Of a stretch of DNA of 64,000 nt, positions 47,301-59,164 are shown piece by piece (position 1 is the stretch's first letter; each line of letters opens with the position of its first letter). The DNA is from Antedon mediterranea (Eukaryota > Echinodermata > Crinoidea > Comatulida > Antedonidae), in contig NC_092680.1 of assembly GCF_964355755.1 (NCBI RefSeq), positions 11,573,001 to 11,637,000 of the forward strand. The letters are read 5' to 3'. The translations under genes were made by a program, and so were the position numbers. The notes under the pieces were generated by a model. It saw nothing but the letters and a program-made list of their open reading frames with translations, was not told the origin of the DNA and ran no database searches.

Positions 47301-50300
47301 GTACACTTTGATGTTTTGTGTGAAAAAGTTTTGTCGAAATGCTCAAAATGGTCTAAAACGTTTTTAAATACGATATTAGGCTATTTTGTGATCTTTGATG
47401 TTTTTGTGTGAAAAGTTTTATCGAAATGCTCAAAATGGTCTAAAACGGTTTCTATTGTTATTTTAAGCACTTTGATGATTTTGTGTAACCAAGTTTCATC
47501 GAAATGTACAAAATGGTCTAAAACGTCTCCAAATGCGATTTGAAGCTATTCTAAGTACTTTTGTGTTTTTATGTTAACAAGTTTTTTCGAAAATCACAAA
47601 ATGGTCTAAAACGTCTTCAAATGCGATTTGAAGCTATTCTGTACACTTTGATGTTTTGTGTGAAAAAGTTTTGTCAAAATGCTCAAAATGGTCTAAAACG
47701 TTTTTAAAACGATATTAAGCTATTTTGTGCTCTTTGATGTTTTTGTGTAACCAAGTTTCATCGAAAATCACAAAATGGTCTAAAACGTCTCCAAATGCGA
47801 TTTGAAGCTTTTCTAAGCACTTTGGTGTTTTTATGTTAACAAGTTTTTTCGAAAATCACAAAATGGTCTAAAACGTCTCCAAATGCGATTTGAAGCTCTT
47901 CTGTACACTTTGATGTTTTGTGTGAAAAAGTTTTGTCGAAATTCTCAAAATGGTCTAAAACATTTTTAAATACGATATTAAGCTGTTTTGTGCACTTTGA
48001 TGATTTGTGTGAAAAGTTTTAACGAAATGCTCAAAATGGTCAAAAACGGTTTTTAATGTGATTTTAAGCACTTTGATGTTTTTGTGTAACCAAGTTTTTT
48101 CGAAAATCACAAAATGGTCTAAAACGTCTCCAAATGCGATTTGAAGCTTTTCTAAGCACTTTGGTGTTTTTATGTTAACAAGTTTTTTCGAAAATCACAA
48201 AATGGTCTAAAACGTCTCCAAATGCGATTTGAAGATATTCTGAGCACTTTGGTGTTTTTATGTTAAAAAGTTTTTTCGAAAATCACAAAATGGTCTAAAA
48301 CGTCTTCAAATGCGATTTGAAGCTATTCTGTACACTTTGATGTTTTGTGTGAAAAAGTTTTGTCGAAATGCTCAAAATGGTCTAAAACGGTTTCTAATGC
48401 GATTTGAAGCTATTCTGTACACTTTGAAGTTTTGTGTGAAAAAGTTTTCTCGAAATGCTCAAAATGGTCTAAAACGTTTTTATATACCATATTAAGCTAT
48501 TTTGTGCACTTTGATGTTTTTTGTGAAAAGTTTTATCGAAATTCTCAAAATGGTCTAAAACGGTTTCTATTGTGATTTTAAGCACTTTGATGATTTTGTG
48601 TAACCAAGTTTCATCGAAATGTACAAAATGGTCTAAAACGTCTCCAAATGCGATTTGAAGCTATTCTAAGTACTTTTGTGTTTTTATGTTAACAAGTTTT
48701 TTCGAAAATCACAAAATGGTCTAAAACGTCTTCAAATGCGATTTGAAGCTATTCTGTACACTTTGATGTTTTGTGTGAAAAAGTTTTGTCGAAATGCTCA
48801 AAATGGTCTAAAACGTTTTTAAATACGATATTAAGCTATTTTGTGATCTTTGATGTTTTTGTGTGAAAAGTTTTATCGAAATGCTCAAAATGGTCTAAAA
48901 CGGTTTCTATTGTGATTTTAAGCACTTTGATGATTTTGTGTAACCAAGTTTCATCGAAATGTACAAAATGGTCTAAAACGTCTCCAAATGCGATTTGAAG
49001 CTATTCTAAGTACTTTGGTGTTTTTATGTTAACAAGTTTTTTCGAAAATCACAAAATGGTCTAAAACGTCTTCAAATGCGATTTGAATCTATTCTGTACA
49101 CTTTGGTGTTTTTATGTTAAAAAGTTTTTTTGAAAATCACAAAAAGGTCTAAAACGTCTCAAAATGCGATTTGAAGCTATTCTGTACACTTTGATGTTTT
49201 GTGTGAAAAAGTTTTCTCGAAATGCTCAAAATGGTCTAAAACGTTTTTAAAACGATATTAAGCTATTTTGTGCTCTTTGATGTTTTTGTGTAACCAAGTT
49301 TCATCGAAAATCACAAAATGGTCTAAAACGTCTCCAAATGCGATTTGAAGCTTTTCTAAGCACTTTGGTGTTTTTATGTTAACAAGTTTTTTTCGAAAAT
49401 CACGAAATGGTCTAAAACGTCTCCAAATGCGATTTGAAGATATTCTGAGCACTTTGGTGTTTTTATGTTAAAAAGTTTTTTCGAAAATCACAAAATGGTC
49501 TAAAACGTCTCCAAATGCGATTTGAAGCTCTTCTGTACACTTTGATGTTTTGTGTGAAAAAGTTTTGTCGAAATGCTCAAAATGGTCTAAAACGTTTTTA
49601 AATACGATATTAAGCTGTTTTGTGCACTTGAATGATTTGTGTGAAAAGTTTTAACGAAATGCTCAAAATGGTCTAAAACGGTTTCTAATGTGATTTTAAG
49701 CACTTTGATGTTTTTGTGTAACCAAGTTTTTTCGAAAATCACAAAATGGTCTAAAACGTCTCCAAATGCGATTTGAAGCTTTTCTAAGCACTTTGGTGTT
49801 TTTATGTTAACAAGTTTTTTCGAAAATCACAAAATGGTCTAAAACGTCTCCAAATGCGATTTGAGGATATTCTGAGCACTTTGGTGTTTTTATGTTAAAA
49901 AGTTTTTTCGAAAATCACAAAATGGTCTAAAACGTCTCCAAATGCGATTTGAAGCTATTCTGTACACTTTGATGTTTTGTGTGAAAAAGTTTTGTCGAAA
50001 TGCTCAAAATGGTCTAAAACGTTTTTAAAACGATATTAAGCTATTTTGTGCTCTTTGATGTTTTTGTGTAACCAAGTTTCATCGAAATCAACAAAATGGT
50101 CTAATACGTCTCCAAATGCGATTTGAAGCTTTTCCAAGCACTTTGCTGTTTTTATGTTAACAAGTTTTTTCGAAAATCACAAAATGGTCTAAAACGTCTT
50201 CAAATGCGATTTGAAGCTATTCTGTACACTTTGATGTTTTGTGTGAAAAAGTTTTGTCAAAATGCTCAAAATGGTCTAAAACGTTTTTAAATACGATATT

Positions 50301-51697
50301 AAGCTATTTTGTGATCTTTGATGTTTTTGTGTGAAAAGTTTTATCGAAATGCTCAAAATGGTCTAAAACGGTTTCTAATGCGATTTGAAGCTATTCTGTA
50401 CACTTTGAAGTTTTTTGTGAAAAAGTTTTCTCGAAATGCTCAAAATGGTCTAAAAAGTTTTTATATACCATATTAAGCTATTTTGTGCACTTTGATGTTT
50501 TTTGTGAAAAGTTTTATCGAAATGCTCAAAATGGTCTAAAACGGTTTCTATTGTGATTTTAAGCACTTTGATGATTTTGTGTAACCAAGTTTCATCGAAA
50601 TGTACAAAATGGTCTAAAACGTCTCCAAATGCGATTTGAAGCTATTCTAAGTACTTTTGTGTTTTTATGTTAACAAGTTTTTTCGAAAATCACAAAATGG
50701 TCTAAAACGTCTTCAAATGCGATTTGAAGCACTTTGATGATTTTGTGTAACCAAGTTTCATCGAAATGTACAAAATGGTCTAAAACGTCTCCAAATGCGA
50801 TTTGAAGCTCTTCTGTACACTTTGATGTTTTGTGTGAAAAAGTTTTGTCGAAATTCTCAAAATGGTCTAAAACGTTTTTAAATACGATATTAAGCTGTTT
50901 TGTGCACTTTGATGATTTGTGTGAAAAGTTTTAACGAAATGCTCAAAATGGTCAAAAACGGTTTCTAATGTGATTTTAAGCACTTTGATGTTTTTGTGTA
51001 ACCAAGTTTTTTCGAAAATCACAAAATGGTCTAAAACGTCTCCAAATGCGATTTGAAGCTTTTCTAAGCACTTTGGTGTTTTTATGTTAACAAGTTTTTT
51101 CGAAAATCACAAAATGGTCTAAAACGTCTCCAAATGCGATTTGAGGATATTCTGAGCACTTTGGTGTTTTTATGTTAAAAAGTTTTTTCGAAAATCACAA
51201 AATGGTCTAAAACGTCTCCAAATGCGATTTGAAGCTATTCTGTACACTTTGATGTTTTGTGTGAAAAAGTTTTGTCGAAATGCTCAAAATGGTCTAAAAC
51301 GTTTTTAAAACGATATTAAGCTATTTTGTGCTCTTTGATGTTTTTGTGTAACCAAGTTTCATCGAAATCAACAAAATGGTCTAATACGTCTCCAAATGCG
51401 ATTTGAAGCTTTTCCAAGCACCTTGCTGTTTTTATGTTAACAAGTTTTTTCGAAAATCACAAAATGGTCTAAAACGTCTTCAAATGCGATTTGAAGCTAT
51501 TCTGTACACTTTGATGTTTTGTGTGAAAAAGTTTTGTCGAAATGCTCAAAATGGTCTAAAACGTTTTTAAATACGATATTAAGCTATTTTGTGATCTTTG
51601 ATGTTTTTGTGTGAAAAGTTTTATCGAAATGCTCAAAATGGTCTAAAACGGTTTCTAATGCGATTTGAAGCTATTCTGTACACTTTGAAGTTTTTTG

Positions 51698-52450
51698 TGA
51701 AAAAGTTTTCTCGAAATGCTCAAAATGGTCTAAAACGTTTTTATATACCATATTAAGCTATTTTGTGCACTTTGATGTTTTTTGTGAAAAGTTTTATCAA
51801 AATTCTCAAAATGGTCTAAAACGGTTTCTATTGTGATTTTAAGCACTTTGATGATTTTGTGTAACCAAGTTTCATCGAAATGTACAAAATGGTCTAAAAC
51901 GTCTCCAAATGCGATTTGAAGCTATTCTAAGTACTTTTGTGTTTTTATGTTAACAAGTTTTTTCGAAAATCACGAAATGGTCTAAAATGTCTCCAAATGC
52001 GATTTGAAGATATTCTGAGCACTTTGGTGTTTTTATGTTAAAAAGTTTTTTCGAAAATCACAAAATAGTCTAAAACGTCTCCAAATGCGATTTGAAGCTA
52101 TTCTGTACACTTTGATGTTTTGTGTGAAAAAGTTTTGTCGAAATGCTCAAAATGGTCTAAAACGTTTTTAAAACGATATTAAGCTATTTTGTGCTCTTTG
52201 ATGTTTTTGTGTAACCAAGTTTCATCGAAAATCACAAAATGGTCTAAAACGTCTCAAAATGCGATTTGAAGCTTTTCTAAGCACTTTGGTGTTTTTATGT
52301 TAACAAGTTTTTTCGAAAATCACGAAATGGTCTAAAATGTCTCCAAATGCGATTTGAAGATATTCTGAGCACTTTGGTGTTTTTAATGTTAAAAAGTTTT
52401 TTCGAAAATCACAAAATGGTCTAAAACGTCTCCAAATGCGATTTGAAGCT
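51698..52450 (+). repeat. Ordinary run after the 4,804-bp duplication
   Basis: About 0.75 kb continuing C3-B4-C2-A4, an A2, A3-B3-A1-A2 and on to A3. The same order is seen at 7.2-7.96 kb and 34.2-35.0 kb. An inserted A near 52385 (TTTTTAATGTTAAAAAG) is the only local peculiarity. No non-satellite sequence. Confidence 0.78.
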
Positions 52451-54330
52451 ATTCTGTACACTTTGATGTTTTGTGTGAAAAAGTTTTGTCGAAATGCTCA
52501 AAATGGTCTAAAACGTTTTTAAATACGATATTAAGCTATTTTGTGATCTTTGATGTTTTTGTGTGAAAAGTTTTATCGAAATGCTCAAAATGGTCTAAAA
52601 CGTTTTTAAAACGATATTAAGCTATTTTGTGCTCTTTGATGTTTTTGTGTAACCAAGTTTCATCGAAAATCACAAAATGGTCTAAAACGTCGCCAAATGC
52701 GATTTGAAGCTTTTCTAAGCACTTTGGTGTTTTTATGTTAACAAGTTTTTTCGAAAATCACGAAATGGTCTAAAATATCTCCAAATGCGATTTGAAGATA
52801 TTCTGAGCACTTTGGTGTTTTTATGTTAAAAAGTTTTTCGAAAATCACAAAATGGTCTAAAACGTCTCCAAACGCGATTTGAAGCTCTTCTGTACACTTT
52901 GATGTTTTGTGTGAAAAAGTTTTGTCGAAATTCTCAAAATGGTCTAAAACGTTTTTAAATACGATATTAAGCTGTTTTGTGCACTTTGATGATTTGTGTG
53001 AAAAGTTTTAACGAAATGCTCAAAATGGTCAAAAACGGTTTCTAATGTGATTTTAAGCACTTTGATGTTTTTGTGTAACCAAGTTTTTTCAAAAATCACA
53101 AAATGGTCTAAAACGTCTCCAAATGCGATTTGAAGCTTTTCTAAGCACTTTGGTGTTTTTATGTTAACAAGTTTTTTCGAAAATCACAAAATGGTCTAAA
53201 ACGTCTCCAAATGCGATTTGAAGATATTCTGAGCACTTTGGTGTTTTTATGTTAAAAAGTTTTTTCGAAAATCACAAAATAGTCTAAAACGTCTCCAAAT
53301 GCGATTTGAAGCTATTCTGTACACTTTGATGTTTTGTGTGAAAAAGTTTTGTCGAAATGCTCAAAATGGTCTAAAACGTTTTTAAAACGATATTATTAAG
53401 CTATTTTGTGCTCTTTGATGTTTTTGTGTAACCAAGTTTCATCGAAAATCACAAAATGGTCTAAAACGTCTCAAAATGCGATTTGAAGCTTTTCTAAGCA
53501 CTTTGGTGTTTTTATCTTAACAAGTTTTTTCGAAAATCACGAAATGGTCTAAAATGTCTCCAAATGCGATTTGAAGATATTCTGAGCACTTTGGTGTTTT
53601 TATGTTGAAAAGTTTTTTCGAAAATCACAAAATGGTCTAAAACGTCTCCAAATGCGATTTGAAGCTCTTCTGTACACTTTGATGTTTTGTGTGAAAAAGT
53701 TTTGTCGAAATGCTCAAAATGGTCTAAAACGTTTTTAAATACGATATTAAGCTGTTTTGTGCACTTTGATGATTTGTGTGAAAAGTTTTAACGAAATGCT
53801 CAAAATGGTCTAAAACGGTTTCTAATGTGATTTTAAGCACTTTGATGTTTTTGTGTAACCAAGTTTTTTCGAAAATCACAAAATAGTCTAAAACGTCTCC
53901 AAATGCGATTTGAAGCTTTTCTAAGCACTTTGGTGTTTTTATGTTAACAAGTTTTTTCGAAAATCACAAAATGGTCTAAAACGTCTCCAAATGCGATTTG
54001 AGGATATTCTGAGCACTTTGGTGTTTTTTTGTTAAAAAGTTTTTTCGAAAATCACAAAATGGTCTAAAACGTCTCCAAATGCGATTTGAAGCTATTCTGT
54101 ACACTTTGATGTTTTGTGTGAAAAAGTTTTGTCGAAATGCTCAAAATGGTCTAAAACGTTTTTAAATACGATATAAAGCTATTTTTTGATCTTTGATGTT
54201 TTTGTGTGAAAAGTTTTATCGAAATGCTCAAAATGGTCTAAAACGGTTTCTAATGCGATTTGAAGCTATTCTGTACCCTTTGAAGTTTTTTGTGAAAAAG
54301 TTTTCTCGAAATGCTCAAAATGGTCTAAAA
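52450..54330 (+). repeat. 1.9-kb module related to 59.6-61.3, 19.6-21.4, 25.8-27.6 and 29.1-30.9 kb
   Basis: Marker CGTCGCCAAATG occurs five times in the window (from GTCGCC: 19884, 26069, 29338, 52689, 59825). It is always followed by AAAATATCTCC, CCAAACGCGATTTG, an L1, and a B3 with an extra ATT (GATATTATTAAG; reads GATTTTATTAAG near 26770), then TTATCTTAACAAG. A single-T deletion (AAAAAGTTTTTCG near 52831) and TATGTTGAAAAG near 53601 are private to this copy. Five dispersed copies at unequal spacing show that this module has been moved as part of larger and different duplications. Confidence 0.82.
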
Positions 54331-56333
54331 AGTTTTCTATTGGGATTTTAAGCACTTTGATGATTTTGTGTAACCAAGTTTCATCGAAATGTACAAAATG
54401 GTCTAAAACGTCTCCAAATGCGATTTGAAGCTATTCTAAGTACTTTTGTGTTTTTATGTTAACAAGTTTTTTCGAAAATCACAAAATGGTCTAAAACGTC
54501 TTCAAATGCGATTTGAAGCTATTCTGTACACTTTTATGTTTTGTGTGAAAAAGTTTTGTCGAAATTCTCAAAATGGTCTAAAACGTTTTTAAATACGATA
54601 TTAAGCTGTTTTGTGCACTTTGATGATTTGTGTGAAAAGTTTTAACGAAATGCTCAAAATGGTCAAAAACGGTTTCTAATGTGATTTTAAGCACTTTGAT
54701 GTTTTTGTGTAACCAAGTTTTTTCAAAAATCACAAAATGGTCTAAAACGTCTCCAAATGCGATTTGAAGCTTTTCTAAGCACTTTGGTGTTTTTATGTTA
54801 ACAAGTTTTTTCGAAAATCACAAAATGGTCTAAAACGTCTCCAAATGCGATTTGAAGATATTCTGAGCACTTTGGTGTTTTTATGTTAAAAAGTTTTTTC
54901 GAAAATCACAAAATAGTCTAAAACGTCTCCAAATGCGATTTGAAGCTATTCTGTACACTTTGATGTTTTGTGTGAAAAAGTTTTGTCGAAATGCTCAAAA
55001 TGGTCTAAAACGTTTTTAAAACGATATTAAGCTATTTTGTGCTCTTTGATGTTTTTGTGTAACCAAGTTTCATCGAAAATCACAAAATGGTCTAAAACGT
55101 CTCAAAATGCGATTTGAAGCTTTTCTAAGCACTTTGGTGTTTTTATGTTAACAAGTTTTTTCGAAAATCACGAAATGGTTTAAAATATCTCCAAATGCGA
55201 TTTGAAGATATTCTGAGCACTTTGGTGTTTTTATGTTAAAAAGTTTTTTCGAAAATCACAAAATGGTCTAAAACGTCTCCAAATGCGAATTGAAGCTCTT
55301 CTGTACACTTTGATGTTTTGTGTGAAAAAGTTTTGTCGAAATGCTCAAAATGGTCTAAAACATTTTCAAATACGATATTAAGCTGTTTTGTGCACTTTGA
55401 TGATTTGTGTGAAAAGTTTTAACGAAATCCTCAAAATGGTCTAAAACGGTTTCTAATGTGATTTTAAGCACTTTGATGTTTTTGTGTAACCAAGTTTTAT
55501 CGAAAATCACAAAATAGTCTAAAACGTCTCCAAATGCGATTTGAAGCTTTTCTAAGCACTTTGGTGTTTTTATGTTAACAAGTGTTTTCGAAAATCACAA
55601 AATGGTCTAAAACGTCTCCAAATGCGATTTGAGGATATTCTGAGCACTTTGGTGTTTTTTTGTTAAAAAGTTTTTTCGAAAATCACAAAATGGTCTAAAA
55701 CGTCTCCAAATGCGATTTGAAGCTATTCTGTACACTTTGATGTTTTGTGTGAAAAAGTTTTGTCGAAATGCTCAAAATGGTCTAAAACATTTTTAAATAC
55801 GATATTAAGCTATTTTGTGATCTTTGATGTTTTTGTGTGAAAAGTTTTATCGAAATGCTCAAAATGGTCTAAAACGGTTTCTATTGTGATTTTAAGCACT
55901 TTGATGATTTTGTGTAACCAAGTTTCATCGAAATGTACAAAATGGTCTAAAACGTCTCCAAATGCGATTTGAAGCTATTCTAAGTACTTTTGTGTTTTTA
56001 TGTTAACAAGTTTTTTCGAAAATCACAAAATGGTCTAAAACGTCTTCAAATGCGATTTGAAGCTATTCTGTACACTTTGATGTTTTGTGTGAAAAAGTTT
56101 TGTCAAAATGCTCAAAATGGTCTAAAACGTTTTTAAAACGATATTAAGCTATTTTGTGCTCTTTGATGTTTTTGTGTAACCAAGTTTCATCGAAAATCAC
56201 AACATGGTCTAAAACGTCTCCAAATGCGATTTGAAGCTTTTCTAAGCACTTTGGTGTTTTTATGTTAACAAGTTTTTTCGAAAATCACAAAATGGTCTAA
56301 AACGTCTCCAAATGCGATTTGAAGCTCTTCTGT
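54331..56333 (+). repeat. Run joining a chimeric C2 to the 56-kb block
   Basis: Begins after the chimeric C2 at 54322-54399 (start GGTCTAAAAAGTTTTC, otherwise typical of B4, then CTATTGGG of C2). The left part resembles 3.66-4.6 kb (CACTTTTATGTTTTG). The part from about 55105 is the copy of 12670-13898. Private variants are GGTTTAAAATATCTCC near 55178, GCGAATTGAAGC near 55286 and AAGTGTTTTCG near 55580. Confidence 0.78.
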
Positions 56334-58894
56334 ACACTTTGATGTTTTGTTTGAAAAAGTTTTGTCGAAATTCTCAAAATGGTCTAAAACGTTTTTAAAT
56401 TCGATATTAAGCTGTTTTGTGCACTTTGATGATTTGTGTGAAAAGTTTTAACGAAATGCTCAAAATGGTCAAAAACGGTTTCTAATGTGATTTTAAGCAC
56501 TTTGATGTTTTTGTGTAACCAAGTTTTTTCGAAAATCACAAAATGGTCTAAAACGTCTCCAAATGCGATTTGAGGATATTCTGAGCACTTTGGTGTTTTT
56601 ATGTTAAAAAGTTTTTTCGAAAATCACAAAATGGTCTAAAACGTCTCAAAATGCGATTTGAAGCTAATCTGTACACTTTGATGTTTTGTGTGAAAAAGTT
56701 TTGTCGAAATGCTCAAAATGGTCTAAAACGTTTTTAAAACGATATTAAGCTATTTTGTGCTCTTTGATGTTTTTGTGTAACCAAGTTTCATCGAAATCAA
56801 CAAAATGGTCTAATACGTCTCCAAATGCGATTTGAAGCTTTTCCAAGCACTTTGCTGTTTTTATGTTAACAAGTTTTTTCGAAAATCACAAAATGGTCTA
56901 AAACGTCTTCAAATGCGATTTGAAGCTATTCTGTAGACTTTGATGTTTTGTGTGAAAAAGTTTTGTCGAAATGCTCAAAATGGTCTAAAACGTTTTTAAA
57001 TACGATATTAAGCTATTTTGTGATCTTTGATGTTTTTGTGTGAAAAGTTTTATCAAAATGCTCAAAATGGTCTGAAACGGTTTCTAATGCGATTTGAAGC
57101 TATTCTGTACACTTTGAAGTTTTGTGTGAAAAAGTTTTCTCGAAATGCTCAAAATGGTCTAAAACGTTTTTATATACCATATTAAGCTATTTTGTGCACT
57201 TTGATGTTTTTTGTGAAAAGTTTTATCGAAATGCTCAAAATGGTCTAAAACGGTTTCTATTGGGATTTTAAGCACTTTGATGATTTTGTGTAACCAAGTT
57301 TCATCGAAATGTACAAAATGGTCTAAAACGTCTCCAAATGCGATTTGAAGCTATTCTAAGTACTTTTGTGTTTTTATGTTAACAAGTTTTTTCGAAAATC
57401 ACAAAATGGTCTAAAACGTCTTTCAAATGCGATTTGAAGCTATTCTGTACACTTTTATGTTTTGTGTGAAAAAGTTTTGTCGAAATTCTCAAAATGGTCT
57501 AAAACGTTTTTAAATACGATATTAAGCTGTTTTGTGCACTTTGATGATTTGTGTGAAAAGTTTTAACGAAATGCTCAAAATGGTCAAAAACGGTTTCTAA
57601 TGTGATTTTAAGCACTTTGATGTTTTTGTGTAACCAAGTTTTTTCAAAAATCACAAAATGGTCTAAAACGTCTCCAAATGCGATTTGAAGCTTTTCTAAG
57701 CACTTTGGTGTTTTTATGTTAACAAGTTTTTTCGAAAATCACAAAATGGTCTAAAACGTCTCCAAATGCGATTTGAAGATATTCTGAGCACTTTGGTGTT
57801 TTTATGTTAAACAGTTTTTTCGAAAATCACAAAATAGTCTAAAACGTCTCCAAATGCGATTTGAAGCTATTCTGTACACTTTGATGTTTTGTGTGAAAAA
57901 GTTTTGTCGAAATGCTCAAAATGGTCTAAAACGTTTTTAAAACGATATTAAGCTATTTTGTGCTCTTTGATGTTTTTTTGTAACCAAGTTTCATCGAAAA
58001 TCACAAAATGGTCTAAAACGTCTCAAAATGCGATTTGAAGCTTTTCTAAGCAATTTGGTGTTTTTATGTTAACAAGTTTTTTCGAAAATCACGAAATGGT
58101 CTAAAATGTCTCCAAATGCGATTTGAAGATATTCTGAGCACTTTGGTGTTTTTATGTTAAAAAGTTTTTTCGAAAATCACAAAATGGTCTAAAACGTCTC
58201 CAAATGCGATTTGAAGCTCTTCTGTACACTTTGATGTTTTGTGTGAAAAAGTTTTGTCGAAATGCTCAAAATGGTCTAAAACGTTTTCAAATACGATATT
58301 AAGCTGTTTTGTGCACTTTGATGATTTGTGTGAAAAGTTTTAACGAAATGCTCAAAATGGTCTAAAACGGTTTCTAATGTGATTTTAAGCACTTTGGTGT
58401 TTTTATGTTAACAAGTTTTTTCGAAAATCACAAAATGGTCTAAAACGTCTCCAAATGCGATTTGAGGATATTCTGAGCACTTTGGTGTTTTTTTGTTAAA
58501 AAGTTTTTTCGAAAATCACAAAATGGTCTAAAACGTCTCCAAATGCGATTTGAAGCTATTCTGTACACTTTGATGTTTTGTGTGAAAAAGTTTTGTCGAA
58601 ATGCTCAAAATGGTCTAAAACATTTTTAAATACGATATTAAGCTATTTTGTGATCTTTGATGTTTTTGTGTGAAAAGTTTTATCGAAATGCTCAAAATGG
58701 TCTAAAACGGTTTCTATTGTGATTTTAAGCACTTTGATGATTTTGTGTAACCAAGTTTCATCGAAATGTACAAAATGGTCTAAAACGTCTCCAAATGCGA
58801 TTTGAAGCTATTCTAAGTACTTTTGTGTTTTTATGTTAACAAGTTTTTTCGAAAATCACAAAATGGTCTAAAACGTCTTCAAATGCGATTTGAA
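56334..58894 (+). repeat. Copy of the left-edge block 1-2561
   Basis: Matches 1-2561 at a constant spacing of 56,333, including GTAGACTTTG, ATGTTAAACAG (57811) and AAGCAATTTGG (58050). It is the single-copy equivalent of the 1,553-bp duplicated interval at 14294-17399, so it shows the unduplicated state. The chimeric C1/A1 unit is at 58359-58436. Confidence 0.85.
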
Positions 58895-59164
58895 GCTATT
58901 CTGTACACTTTGATGTTTTGTGTGAAAAAGTTTTGTCAAAATGCTCAAAATGGTCTAAAACGTTTTTAAAACGATAATAAGCTATTTTGTGCTCTTTGAT
59001 GTTTTTGTGTAACCAAGTTTCATCGAAAATCACAACATGGTCTAAAACGTCTCCAAATGCGATTTGAAGCTTTTCTAAGCACTTTGGTGTTTTTATGTTA
59101 ACAAGTTTTTTCGAAAATCACAAAATGGTCTAAAACGTCTCCAAATGCGATTTGAAGCTCTTCT

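Larger units (their letters stand above)
42090..51697 (+). repeat. Tandem duplication, 2 x 4,804 bp
   Basis: Copies are about 42090-46893 and 46894-51697. The join is inside a hybrid unit near 46885-46900 where C3 (CTTTGAAGTTTT) turns into A3 (GTTTTGTCGAAATTCTC). Markers repeat at exactly +4,804: ATGTTTACAAG (42341, 47145), AAAACATTTTTAAATAC, the A3 to C3 step (43575, 48379), the A3/A2 chimera (44254, 49058), AAGTTTTTTTCG (near 44582, 49386), GCACTTGAATG (near 44820, 49624) and the A3/C2 chimera (45895, 50699). I saw one substitution, A at 42659 against T at 47463. This is the largest and apparently youngest duplication here; an assembly duplication must be excluded. Confidence 0.9.
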
